A stretch of DNA of 56,310 bases from Psychroflexus sp. MES1-P1E. Lineage in GTDB: Bacteria > Bacteroidota > Bacteroidia > Flavobacteriales > Flavobacteriaceae. This document shows, piece after piece, positions 1 through 8,253 of this stretch. The translations under genes and the position numbers were made by a program. How positions within the stretch are numbered: the stretch's first letter is position 1; the number at the start of each line of letters is the position of its first letter. Under the pieces are notes generated by a model. It made no database searches, was not told the DNA's origin, and was given only the letters and a program-made list of their open reading frames with translations. The DNA is taken from positions 1 to 56,310 of the forward strand of contig NZ_PJBS01000163.1 of the NCBI RefSeq assembly GCF_002836055.1, read 5' to 3'.

Positions 1-31
1 TCTATTATTTTTGTCCCTCAATAATCAACAA

Positions 32-442
32 ATGATACAAAGAGTACAAAGTTTATTTTTGCTTATGGTTATTATCCTAAATGGTGTGTTGAGTTTTTAC
101 TTGCCATTGTGGATAAATTCAAAAAATCAAGAAATATATGCTCTATCTCAACCCATAGCCATATCTTTGTTTTTTTTATCAGTTATTATTACGTTCATCA
201 CAATTTTTTTATTCAAAAAAAGAAAACTTCAATTCGTTATAGGACGGATTAATATCATATTGAACTTTGTTTTAGTAGGTGTTTTTGCATATTGGACGCT
301 AAGTTTACCTGGAGAAATGGAAATTTCTGAGAAGGGTATTGGGATGCTTCTTCCAATAATTTCTATCGTTTTTATTGCTCTAGCCAATAAGGCTATCAAA
401 AAGGACGAAGATCTTGTAAAATCTGTGGATCGATTGCGATAA
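32..442 (+). CDS. DUF4293 family membrane protein
   Basis: This 136-residue integral membrane protein has four predicted helices (about residues 6-24, 42-62, 72-90 and 104-120) and a charged C-terminus ending KSVDRLR. That layout is typical of the Bacteroidetes family DUF4293, whose function is unknown. The frame is open to a TTG at position 11, but the ATG at 32 (MIQRVQS) matches the usual family start, so I chose it. In related genomes, as I recall, this gene often follows rho, which would lie outside the window. A strong terminator follows 30 bases after the stop. Confidence 0.85.
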   Translation: MIQRVQSLFLLMVIILNGVLSFYLPLWINSKNQEIYALSQPIAISLFFLSVIITFITIFLFKKRKLQFVIGRINIILNFVLVGVFAYWTLSLPGEMEISEKGIGMLLPIISIVFIALANKAIKKDEDLVKSVDRLR

Positions 443-472
443 TCCTGAAATCTTAGTAATGTTAGTGCATTG

Positions 473-496
473 AAACCCCGAAGCCATTCGGGGTTT
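473..496. terminator. Bidirectional intrinsic terminator
   Basis: A perfect 10-bp stem (AAACCCCGAA / TTCGGGGTTT) with a GCCA loop is followed by a T run on the plus strand and preceded by A residues. It lies between the convergent DUF4293 and phosphoesterase genes and can serve both. Confidence 0.9.
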
Positions 497-503
497 TTTG
501 TTT

Positions 504-1019
504 TTATGAGGAAGTTTTTTGACCTCGCTTACCAAAATCGATAACTTCCAAATCTTTAATGGTTCCTTGGTCTAAATTAAATTTAAGCATTGTTCTCTTT
601 TGATGAAAACCCTGTACACCAACAGCTCCAGGATTCATGTGTAGCAATTTTAGTTGTTTGTCATTCATCACTTTCAAAATATGAGAGTGACCGCTAATAA
701 ATAATTTCGGAGGATTTTTTTTGATCTCTTCTTTTATATCTTTACTATATCTGTGAGGGTAACCTCCAATATGAGTTATCCAAACGTCCACACCTTCAAG
801 AGTAAATCGGTGATGAAGCGGAAATTCACTTCTTAATAAATGCCCATCAATATTTCCATACACTGCCCGCAAAGGCTTTACGGCTAGTAGAGCATCTGTA
901 ACTTTTTGATCTCCAATGTCTCCAGCATGCCATACTTCGTCAGCTTTGGAGGCCCATTCTAAAATTCTATCGTCTATATATCCATGAGTATCACTCAGTA
1001 ATAAGATAGCTTTTGACAT
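504..1019 (-). CDS. YfcE-type metallophosphoesterase
   Basis: This 171-residue cytosolic protein belongs to the calcineurin-like phosphoesterase superfamily (YfcE/MJ0936 type), di-metal enzymes that hydrolyse phosphodiesters. The metal-binding motifs are visible in order: SDTHG (residues 9-13), HAGDIGD near 32-38, GNIDGH near 55-60 and GHSH near 110-113. Length fits the family. It begins at an ATG and is transcribed away from truA, sharing an 83-base divergent intergenic region with it. The physiological substrate cannot be told from sequence. Confidence 0.9.
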   Translation of the reverse strand: MSKAILLLSDTHGYIDDRILEWASKADEVWHAGDIGDQKVTDALLAVKPLRAVYGNIDGHLLRSEFPLHHRFTLEGVDVWITHIGGYPHRYSKDIKEEIKKNPPKLFISGHSHILKVMNDKQLKLLHMNPGAVGVQGFHQKRTMLKFNLDQGTIKDLEVIDFGKRGQKTSS

Positions 1020-1074
1020 ATTTTTTTTGGTACAATATAAGTAAAGCTTAAGGTTTAAGTCGCAGCTGTATTCT

Positions 1075-1082
1075 TATATTTG
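1075..1082 (+). promoter_or_regulatory. Bacteroidetes -7 promoter element for truA
   Basis: TATATTTG is an exact match to TAnnTTTG and sits 20 bases before the TTG start of truA. No clear -33 TTG box was found at the usual distance. Confidence 0.6.
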
Positions 1083-1102
1083 CATGTTATAAATTTAGAG
1101 AT

Positions 1103-1837
1103 TTGCGATATCTTATAAGACTATCTTATTTAGGGACTAGTTATCACGGCTGGCAGAAACAACTGCATGAAATTAGTGTTCAGTCTCAAGTAAATCTCGC
1201 CTTAAAAACTGCTCTCCAAGAGACTGTTGACGTTGTAGGAGCAGGCAGGACAGATACAGGAGTACATGCTTCGGGATACGTGGCCCATTTTGATAGTAGC
1301 CAAAAAATCCTTGATTTTAAAATGTTAGTCTTTAAGTTGAATAGTATATTGCCTCAAGATATAGCAGTGCAAAGTGTGGTTGGCGTAAAAGATGATTTTC
1401 ATGCTCGTTTCGATGCAATCTCTAGGACTTACAGGTATTCGATAATCCAAACGAAAGACCCGTTTTCTGTAGGAAGGAGTTATTTGGTAAAAAACGAACT
1501 TAACTTACAAATCATGCAAAACGCTTCAAATCTCTTATTTAATCATAAAAATTTCAAATCTTTTTCAAAAGTTAAAACTGATGTTTATACATTTGATTGT
1601 CAAATAGAAAAGGTAGAGTGGCAAAAAGAGGCACATCATCTTTTTTTTGAAATTACAGCCAACCGCTTCTTAAGAAATATGGTAAGAGCAATAGTAGGAA
1701 CCCTTATTGAGGTTGGGTTGGGAAAAATATCAGTTGAAGAGTTTAACGACATTATCCTTGCTAAGGATAGAAGTAAAGCTGGTAAGTCAGTTCCAGCACA
1801 TGCCTTGGTCTTAACAAACATAAAATATCCAGTATAG
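1103..1837 (+). CDS. truA: tRNA pseudouridine(38-40) synthase TruA
   Basis: TruA isomerises uridines 38-40 in the tRNA anticodon arm. The 244-residue protein has the expected length. It shows the N-terminal YLGTSYHGWQ block and the catalytic motif GAGRTDTGVHA with Asp51 as nucleophile, followed by the RFLRNMVR region near the C-terminus. The start is TTG: the next residues RYLIRLSYLG match the normal beginning of TruA, and the exact -7 element 20 bases upstream leaves no room for an earlier start. The ABC exporter gene follows after about 20 bases, so the two are probably co-transcribed. Confidence 0.96.
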   Translation: MRYLIRLSYLGTSYHGWQKQLHEISVQSQVNLALKTALQETVDVVGAGRTDTGVHASGYVAHFDSSQKILDFKMLVFKLNSILPQDIAVQSVVGVKDDFHARFDAISRTYRYSIIQTKDPFSVGRSYLVKNELNLQIMQNASNLLFNHKNFKSFSKVKTDVYTFDCQIEKVEWQKEAHHLFFEITANRFLRNMVRAIVGTLIEVGLGKISVEEFNDIILAKDRSKAGKSVPAHALVLTNIKYPV

Positions 1838-1858
1838 GATAAAGATATAGTGATACAA

Positions 1859-3628
1859 ATGAAAAATAACAGCGGTAACGTCTTCGATACAAAACTTTTT
1901 AAGCGTCTTTTAAAGTACACAACACCTTACCAGAAAACGTTTTATTTTGTGGTTTTTGCCGCCATAATGCTCTCTGTTCTCGCAGTTTTAAGGCCTTATT
2001 TACTCAGGCTAACTATTGATAGGGGAATTATCGAAAGCGATTCGGAAAGCCTAATCTTCTACGTAAGTTCAATGCTCGTTGTTCTCATTTTTGAAGTGAT
2101 TTTTCAATTTAGTTTTATTTTTTATGCCAACTGGCTCGGACAGGAAGTGATTAGGGATATTCGTGTGAAGCTTTTTAAACACATGATGAATTTCAAGAAG
2201 CAATATTTCGATAATTCATCTGTAGGTAGGTTGGTGACTCGAGCTGTAAGTGATATTGAAACCATCGCTAGTATTTTTAGCCAAGGCTTATTTATGATTA
2301 TAAGCGATTTGCTGAAGATGATAGTCGTTTTGGGTTTCATGTTTTGGCAAAGCTGGCAGTTAACTCTCTTAGTACTTACAGTTTTACCTTTTATTCTTTA
2401 TGCTACTCGTGTTTTTCAAAAGAAAATGAAGGTTGCTTTTGAAGAAGTGAGAACTCAGGTGTCTAATCTTAATTCATTTGTGCAGGAACATCTCACGGGT
2501 ATGAAAATTGTTCAAATTTTTAATAGGGAACAGGAGGAATACAGACGTTTTAAAGACATCAACAGAAAACATAGACAGGGATGGATCAAAACTGTCTGGT
2601 ACAATGCCATATTCTTCCCTATTGCAGAAATGTCCACTTCTATTACTATTGGACTAATTGTTTGGTTTGGGGGTTTACGAGTCGTAGAATCAGATGCGCT
2701 ATCACTTGGTATTATCGTCATGTTTATTGAATTATCACAAATGCTGTTTAGACCTCTAAGGCAAATTGCAGATAAATTCAATTCCCTACAAATGGGTATG
2801 GTTGCTGCCAATCGCGTATTTAATATTTTAGATACGGATTCAAAAATAGAGAATAATGGAACTTTAGTTTCCAAAAAGTTAAGGGGACATATTTCTTTTA
2901 AAGATGTGAGATTTAGCTATATCCCCGAAGATGAGATCTTAAAAGGAATTTCTTTTGATGTACAGCCCGGAGAAACTATCGCAATTGTAGGAGCTACTGG
3001 GGCCGGTAAAAGTACAGTAATCAATTTACTAAGTCGATTCTATGAGATAGACAGTGGGCAAATAGAAGTGGACGGTAAAGATCTTAAAACTTATGAGCTT
3101 GCGACCTTAAGAACTCATATTGCAGTGGTCCTCCAAGATGTTTTCTTGTTCGCAGATACCATTCTCAACAACATTACGCTCAATAAAGAAGATGTGACTG
3201 AAGAACAAGTTATTGATGCTGCAAAGGAAATTGGGGTTCATGACTTCATCTCTACACTTCCCAACACTTACCATTACAACGTCAAAGAAAGAGGAGTCAT
3301 GTTGTCTTCTGGACAACGTCAACTCATCGCGTTTTTAAGAGCTTATGTTACCAAGCCTAGTATCTTAGTCCTAGATGAAGCTACATCTTCAGTCGATAGT
3401 TATAGCGAGCAACTTATTCAAGATGCCACTGAGAAGTTGACCAAGGGACGAACCTCGATCGTGATTGCACACCGTTTGGCAACCATTAAGAATGCAGATA
3501 AAATCATCGTGATGGATTTAGGCAAAATTGTAGAAACAGGAACCCATTCAGAGTTACTTCTTCGGGAAGAGGGGTATTACAGAAACTTGTATGAAGCACA
3601 ATTTAAACACGAAGAAGAGTTGAACTAA
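1859..3628 (+). CDS. ABC exporter, MsbA/LmrA-type half transporter
   Basis: This 589-residue half-transporter carries an N-terminal six-helix exporter domain (about residues 15-310) and a C-terminal ATPase domain. The ATPase has Walker A GATGAGKST, Walker B ILVLDEATSS and the switch IAHRL. The signature reads LSSGQ instead of LSGGQ. It would act as a dimer in the inner membrane exporting a lipid, peptide or drug; the substrate is unknown. A GTG at 1850 is an alternative start three codons upstream. The 3' end overlaps the convergent cdaA stop by four bases. Confidence 0.9.
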   Translation: MKNNSGNVFDTKLFKRLLKYTTPYQKTFYFVVFAAIMLSVLAVLRPYLLRLTIDRGIIESDSESLIFYVSSMLVVLIFEVIFQFSFIFYANWLGQEVIRDIRVKLFKHMMNFKKQYFDNSSVGRLVTRAVSDIETIASIFSQGLFMIISDLLKMIVVLGFMFWQSWQLTLLVLTVLPFILYATRVFQKKMKVAFEEVRTQVSNLNSFVQEHLTGMKIVQIFNREQEEYRRFKDINRKHRQGWIKTVWYNAIFFPIAEMSTSITIGLIVWFGGLRVVESDALSLGIIVMFIELSQMLFRPLRQIADKFNSLQMGMVAANRVFNILDTDSKIENNGTLVSKKLRGHISFKDVRFSYIPEDEILKGISFDVQPGETIAIVGATGAGKSTVINLLSRFYEIDSGQIEVDGKDLKTYELATLRTHIAVVLQDVFLFADTILNNITLNKEDVTEEQVIDAAKEIGVHDFISTLPNTYHYNVKERGVMLSSGQRQLIAFLRAYVTKPSILVLDEATSSVDSYSEQLIQDATEKLTKGRTSIVIAHRLATIKNADKIIVMDLGKIVETGTHSELLLREEGYYRNLYEAQFKHEEELN

Positions 3629-4401
3629 CTCAAGTCCGTTTTAATTTGTTCTGCCAGATTTTCAAAATCATCAAAAATATTGAATTCTCCGTTTTTCAAA
3701 TAAGAAATCTGTCCAGTTTCTTCGCTCACGACCAAGGCAACAGCATCAGTTTTTTCACTTATGCCTACAGCGGCTCTGTGACGCAATCCAAACCTTAGAG
3801 GTATATCTCTGTCGTTGGAGACTGGTAAGATCACGCGTGTTGCCGTGATTCTCCCATCTTCGATTATAATAGCTCCATCATGTAATGTGCTGTTCTTATA
3901 AAAAATAGATTCAATAATAGGACGGTTTACTTTGATGTCCATAGTATCTCCAGTATTTTTTACAAAATCTAGTTTTGTATTCCTTTTAATGACGATTAAG
4001 GCACCAGTTTGGGTGCTTCCCAATTTTTTACAAGCCTCGACAATAATGTCTACATAATTGAGCGTTTTGTTTTCTCGATTGGAGAATCTAAGTTGAAACC
4101 AGTTGTTTTTACTGCTAAAGTTGGTCGAGCCAATCATCAATAAAAATTTTCTTATTTCCTGCTGAAAAACCACTATTAAGGCAAACATCCCAACCCCTAT
4201 AAATTCTCCCAAAACACTACTTAGCATCTCCATTTGTAGAAGCTGAGTTAGTTTCCAGATCAAGTAAATGATAACAATTCCTATAAAGATATTGATCGCT
4301 GCAGAGCCTTTTACAAGCTTATAGATATAGTATAGCAAAACGGCTACCAGTAGAATATCTAGGATATCTAAAACTCTAAAGTCTAAAAAATCTAAGGCCA
4401 T
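3625..4401 (-). CDS. cdaA: Diadenylate cyclase CdaA
   Basis: CdaA makes cyclic di-AMP from two ATP. The 258-residue protein has an N-terminal membrane part (three hydrophobic stretches within residues 10-90) and a DisA_N/DAC domain. The two hallmark motifs are intact: DGA at 175-177 and RHR at 207-209. It starts six bases after the folP stop on the same strand, a folP-cdaA pairing I recall from many flavobacteria, so the two are probably co-transcribed. No ybbR-like partner gene is next to it here, unlike in Firmicutes. Confidence 0.93.
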   Translation of the reverse strand: MALDFLDFRVLDILDILLVAVLLYYIYKLVKGSAAINIFIGIVIIYLIWKLTQLLQMEMLSSVLGEFIGVGMFALIVVFQQEIRKFLLMIGSTNFSSKNNWFQLRFSNRENKTLNYVDIIVEACKKLGSTQTGALIVIKRNTKLDFVKNTGDTMDIKVNRPIIESIFYKNSTLHDGAIIIEDGRITATRVILPVSNDRDIPLRFGLRHRAAVGISEKTDAVALVVSEETGQISYLKNGEFNIFDDFENLAEQIKTDLS

Positions 4402-4407
4402 AAAAAT

Positions 4408-5235
4408 TTAATTCTCGATTAATTTTTGGTACAAGGTAACGCATTGCTTAGCTTCAAACACATCATGAACTCTTAAGATAGAACTTCCATTCATAAGAGC
4501 GACCATGTTGAGCGCAGTTGTTCCGTTTAAGGCTTCTTTAGCATCGATATTTAATGTCTTGTAGATTGTAGACTTTCTAGAAATTCCAGAAAGTATAGGT
4601 AGATTAAGGCTTTTTAAGGCTTTAAGGTGATTTAATAGCTCAAAGTTTTGATCTATGGTCTTTGCGAAACCAAATCCTGGATCTATAAGAAGATCATTAA
4701 TTCCTCTAGCTCTTGCTTCTAAAACTTTTTTTGAAAAATAATAAATTATGTCGGTGACCAGATGTTCATAAGAGGTCATGTTTTTCATGGTTTGCGGCGT
4801 ACCTTTCATATGCATCATAATATAGGGAACTTGAGAATCTGCTATGAAATCCATCATGTTAGCATCTAGATTTCCAGCAGAAATATCGTTAATGATATGA
4901 GCACCTTGGTCTATACTTGCTTTAGCAACTTCGCTTCTGAAAGTATCTATGGAGATAATTAGGTCTGGAAATTCTTTGGTAATTTGTTGTAAAACTGAAC
5001 TCTGCCTCTTTAATTCTTCTTCTTCACTGATGTGGTCTGCTCCAGGTCTTGAGCTATAAGCTCCAATGTCTAAAATATCCATCCCGTCTTGAATATTTTT
5101 TTCTACTTGCTCTAAAGCTTCTTTGTCATTTTTGAATTTGCCTCCGTCATAGAAAGAATCAGGGGTTAAATTGAGTACACCCATAACTTTAGGGGTAGAT
5201 AAATCGAGTAAACGTCCTTTGCAATTGATGGTCAT
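4408..5235 (-). CDS. folP: Dihydropteroate synthase FolP
   Basis: FolP condenses p-aminobenzoate with dihydropterin pyrophosphate in folate synthesis and is the sulfonamide target. The 275-residue TIM barrel shows NLTPDSFYDGG near the N-terminus, a SSRPG loop (usually STRPG) and LSGISRKS near the C-terminus. The N-terminus MTINCKGRLLDL fits the flavobacterial form. An exact TAnnTTTG element lies only five bases before this ATG, so the mRNA may be leaderless. Confidence 0.96.
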   Translation of the reverse strand: MTINCKGRLLDLSTPKVMGVLNLTPDSFYDGGKFKNDKEALEQVEKNIQDGMDILDIGAYSSRPGADHISEEEELKRQSSVLQQITKEFPDLIISIDTFRSEVAKASIDQGAHIINDISAGNLDANMMDFIADSQVPYIMMHMKGTPQTMKNMTSYEHLVTDIIYYFSKKVLEARARGINDLLIDPGFGFAKTIDQNFELLNHLKALKSLNLPILSGISRKSTIYKTLNIDAKEALNGTTALNMVALMNGSSILRVHDVFEAKQCVTLYQKLIEN

Positions 5236-5240
5236 ATCGA

Positions 5241-5248
5241 CAAATTTA
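5241..5248 (-). promoter_or_regulatory. -7 promoter element immediately before folP
   Basis: Read on the minus strand the element is TAAATTTG, an exact TAnnTTTG. Five bases separate it from the folP ATG, which places the expected transcription start at or next to the start codon. Confidence 0.6.
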
Positions 5249-5340
5249 AATATTTTATTCTCATCCTAGTTTCACTTTTTTAATATAAATGCAGATTCTT
5301 TTTTGTTTTATATAAAATTAGATCCTAAAAATCTATTAAC

Positions 5341-5436
5341 ATGAACACAACTTCTCTCGACGATTATGTATTCTTTTTAGGACTAGTTCTTTTTTTCGCA
5401 GTTGGTGATGCCGTATTAAAACTCATTGCTTTATGA
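5341..5436 (+). CDS. Possible 31-residue membrane peptide
   Basis: A complete small ORF (ATG to TGA) encodes a hydrophilic start MNTTSLDDY followed by a strongly hydrophobic stretch of about 14 residues and a short tail containing one Asp and one Lys. It lies in the 320-base gap between the folP start and the gldG stop. No exact -7 promoter element precedes it, and I do not recognise the peptide. A TAnnTTTG match on the opposite strand at 5535-5542 points across it. Either a genuine small membrane protein or a chance ORF is possible. The rest of the gap (5437-5555) shows only a short AATTCT/AGAATT inverted repeat near 5497-5511. Confidence 0.35.
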   Translation: MNTTSLDDYVFFLGLVLFFAVGDAVLKLIAL

Positions 5437-5534
5437 CAGTCTTTAAGAATAAAACAAATCGGTTGATTTATTGTCTTAGCCCTAGCCAATTCTTTGAGAA
5501 TTCTATTAGTAATTTATTTAAGGCTTAACAGAAG

Positions 5535-5542
5535 CAAATATA
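5535..5542 (-). promoter_or_regulatory. Orphan -7-like element pointing toward folP
   Basis: On the minus strand this reads TATATTTG, an exact TAnnTTTG. It would transcribe leftward from the gldG 3' end, antisense to the small ORF at 5341-5436 and then into folP about 300 bases away. Such octamers occur by chance in AT-rich DNA, so this one is weak. Confidence 0.3.
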
Positions 5543-5555
5543 AATTCAAACATTA

Positions 5556-7226
5556 TTAGCTTTTATATTTCTTTTTTCTCCAATACACTACAACCAGTCC
5601 AAAAGCAATAATGCTTAAAATAGGGACTATCACATTAAAAAGTTGCCATTTTAATTTAGTAGACTCTAATTCTTCGAGATTCATTTCATCTAGGCGTATA
5701 GACTTACTTCGTGTTTTTACTAAACTTTCATCTCCTAATAGATAATTAACCACATTTAGTAGAAAGGTTTTGTTTCCGTAAGTGAGTCCAGTATATCTGT
5801 CGAAGCCCAATTCTAAGGGTTTTCCAGATTCCAATTGATTTTTAATAAGGTCACCATCAGAAATAAATACTTGCTGAGTCTGCGGGCTTTTGTCTTTAGG
5901 GGATTGAAGAGTGAAAGGCTTTAGTTTAGATTTAAAAGCAGAGTTGAATTCACCTTCTACGAGTACTGCTAGTGGAAAATGACCTGTGGTGTATAACCTT
6001 GGGTCAGGTTCTTTTGTAATCTCATCCAAAGTAACTTCAAAGGGGGTTCCAATGACTCGCGATAGATTTGAACTTTCCAGTAAGATTGTTTTATTGAGAT
6101 TTGACTCTAAAGTGTCTATTGGGTTTGCAAATTCAAATTTTACAGGACTTAAATTTTCTGTAATAGGGTGGTTGTCAGCAGGATTGCCTAAAGGGTCATA
6201 AAACCATGGAAACCTTGTCAGTTGGGTAGAGTTACCACTGCCAGATGCTAAAACAATAGGAGCAGAGTAAAGGTCGTTGACCAATTGCGGGTTGATGCGT
6301 ACTCCATATCTAAAAAATAAGCTGTACAAGTTTAAGTTTCTAGGAAATGCTACTGTTTTTTTGGAAACTCTGTAGAGACTATCTTTTTCTGCAATGACCT
6401 GTTCTGTAAGCCATATAGCTTTCCCTCCATTCATGAGGTATTGATCCAAGACGTAATTCTTCGCGTCTGTAAATGATTTGGTAGGCTTAGCATCAATAAT
6501 TAAATCGTATGTATTGAGAATATCCAATGTTTTCTGTGGGGAGGTGTTTACAGAATCTAAAGTGAATGGCGCTATAAGATAATAGTCTTTAAGCGTGGAT
6601 AGAAAATCTGCTAGATATCTATCTTTAAGTTCACCCTGACCTTTAATGATTGCTATTTTTTTTGTTCGCTCTCTACTCAACTTCGTCATTCCATCACTAA
6701 AGGCGTATTCTAAATTTTGAACTGACCTTTGGATCATTTCAGAATTGCTTTGCGTCAGTGTTTTTTGTAAGAGTTGTATGGGAATTTGCATACCTCCATA
6801 CTCCGCCATTGCCCATGGAAATATCAGGCGTTCAGTCAATGTTCCATTTTTACGAATATTGAGTGACTCCGGCGACATGCCATTCTCATAAAATTGATTA
6901 GCCACCTCCATAGCATCTAGGTCGCTTTCAAGCGGATCGACAAATTCAAATTTTATATTGCTATTATAGGCTTTAAATTCCTCTAGGATATAGCGGGCTT
7001 CAGTTTGGAGTCTTTTAAATTCTGAAGGGAGATCACCCGTTAGAAAAACTTTGATAAGTACAGGCTTATCTATGGTTTTAACCAAATCAAGAGAAGATTC
7101 CGTTAAGGTATAGCGACCATCTGAAGTGAAATCTATACGCTTAAAAAATTGAGTGGCTACTAGATTGATAAACACAAGCAGAACAATAATTCCTAAGGCT
7201 TTTTTGTGGCTGGCGTTTAACTTCAT
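5556..7226 (-). CDS. gldG: Gliding-motility ABC component GldG
   Basis: GldG is the membrane-anchored periplasmic component of the GldA-GldF-GldG ABC system linked to flavobacterial gliding. The 556-residue protein has an N-terminal helix (about 11-26), a large periplasmic part with the DFTSDGRYTL block typical of GldG, and a C-terminal helix (about 525-548) ending in a Lys-rich tail. Length fits the family. Its ATG overlaps the gldF stop by four bases, indicating translational coupling. The ATPase gene gldA is not in this window. Confidence 0.93.
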   Translation of the reverse strand: MKLNASHKKALGIIVLLVFINLVATQFFKRIDFTSDGRYTLTESSLDLVKTIDKPVLIKVFLTGDLPSEFKRLQTEARYILEEFKAYNSNIKFEFVDPLESDLDAMEVANQFYENGMSPESLNIRKNGTLTERLIFPWAMAEYGGMQIPIQLLQKTLTQSNSEMIQRSVQNLEYAFSDGMTKLSRERTKKIAIIKGQGELKDRYLADFLSTLKDYYLIAPFTLDSVNTSPQKTLDILNTYDLIIDAKPTKSFTDAKNYVLDQYLMNGGKAIWLTEQVIAEKDSLYRVSKKTVAFPRNLNLYSLFFRYGVRINPQLVNDLYSAPIVLASGSGNSTQLTRFPWFYDPLGNPADNHPITENLSPVKFEFANPIDTLESNLNKTILLESSNLSRVIGTPFEVTLDEITKEPDPRLYTTGHFPLAVLVEGEFNSAFKSKLKPFTLQSPKDKSPQTQQVFISDGDLIKNQLESGKPLELGFDRYTGLTYGNKTFLLNVVNYLLGDESLVKTRSKSIRLDEMNLEELESTKLKWQLFNVIVPILSIIAFGLVVVYWRKKKYKS

Positions 7227-7954
7227 TTCAAATTAGATTTTAGTTGTAAGTGGGTAAGCACTAAGAAGAAAAGGCTAATACTTATAAAATAAATGAGATT
7301 TCTACTGTCCAAAATGCCTCTTGAGATACTCCGGAAATGATGGCTTAGACTAAAATAGTCCAACGTATATAATTGAGAGTCCCAAAGTGGAATTGAGCTT
7401 ACACCCACTGATCCGAAATACAACAACACGCTTAAAGATGTACCGATAACAAAAGCAATTAACGAGTTATCGGTGAGGCAAGACGCAAAAGTCCCTATGG
7501 ACGTAAAACAAGACATGAGGAGCAAAACTCCAACATAAGAACTAAAAATAACTCCATAATCAACCCGTACTCCTTCAGCTGATAATTCTGAAATGCTGAT
7601 GATGTAGAATAAAGTAGGAAGTAAAGCTATAACACTCAATGAAAAGCTGCCCAAAAATTTACCAACAATAAGTTGATTTATAGAAATAGGTTTGGTCAAC
7701 AAAAGCTCTAAAGTGCCTTGTTTCTTTTCTTCAGAAAAACTCCGCATACAAATCGCAGGAATCAACACACAGAAAATCCAAGGTAAGACTTCAAAAAAAG
7801 GTGTTAGATTAGAATATCCTTGGTCAAAAATATTAAAACTTCCAGGCAAGACCCATACCAAAACTCCTGTCGCTAGCAGAAATAGTCCAGCGACAACAAA
7901 GCCTATAGCTGAGGAAAAAAAACTATTGAATTCTTTAAGAAAAATGGCTAGCAT
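7223..7954 (-). CDS. gldF: Gliding-motility ABC permease GldF
   Basis: GldF is the inner-membrane permease of the Gld ABC system. The 243-residue protein has about six hydrophobic helices. It carries the family block RSFSEEKKQGTLELLLTKPI after the second helix, as in ABC-2 type permeases. It is the third gene of a tight minus-strand operon (SAM hydrolase, ABM protein, gldF, gldG), with one base between the ABM stop and this ATG. Presence of gldF and gldG suggests but does not prove gliding ability. Confidence 0.93.
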   Translation of the reverse strand: MLAIFLKEFNSFFSSAIGFVVAGLFLLATGVLVWVLPGSFNIFDQGYSNLTPFFEVLPWIFCVLIPAICMRSFSEEKKQGTLELLLTKPISINQLIVGKFLGSFSLSVIALLPTLFYIISISELSAEGVRVDYGVIFSSYVGVLLLMSCFTSIGTFASCLTDNSLIAFVIGTSLSVLLYFGSVGVSSIPLWDSQLYTLDYFSLSHHFRSISRGILDSRNLIYFISISLFFLVLTHLQLKSNLK

Positions 7955-7955
7955 A

Positions 7956-8252
7956 TTAGTCTAATTCTACGAGTTTATCCAAGCTCCAAGCTTGTGCTTT
8001 TTCAGAAAACCCTGCTTTGGTCGCTTTCCATACTTCAGCAAACAAAGCGGAGTTGCGGTAGTTATTTAGATACTCCTCGGATACCCAATAACTATAGGTA
8101 AAAAATTGAGAACTGTCTTTTTGATCTTGGTAAAGCTCCAAACGTTGACAACCTTCAAAATGGCGGATTTTTTCTTTGCTATTTTGAAATAACTCCTGAA
8201 ATTTTTCAATAGCCTCTTCCTTAAATTTCATCTTCACAATTCTAACGAGCAT
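7956..8252 (-). CDS. ABM-superfamily monooxygenase-like protein
   Basis: This 98-residue single-domain protein has the antibiotic biosynthesis monooxygenase (dimeric alpha-beta barrel) pattern. MLVRIVKMKF begins the first strand, FEGCQRLELYQD the second, and FFTYSYWVSEEYLNNYRNS carries the conserved aromatic/W-x-S region near residues 50-66. Members act as quinol monooxygenases or heme-handling proteins; no specific substrate can be assigned. It sits between the SAM hydrolase and gldF with one-base gaps on both sides. Confidence 0.8.
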   Translation of the reverse strand: MLVRIVKMKFKEEAIEKFQELFQNSKEKIRHFEGCQRLELYQDQKDSSQFFTYSYWVSEEYLNNYRNSALFAEVWKATKAGFSEKAQAWSLDKLVELD

Positions 8253-8253
8253 G

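Noticed and set aside
5497-5511. Short inverted repeat AATTCT-TTG-AGAATT as a terminator of the small ORF.
   Set aside because: The stem is six base pairs and no T run follows, so it is too weak to call.
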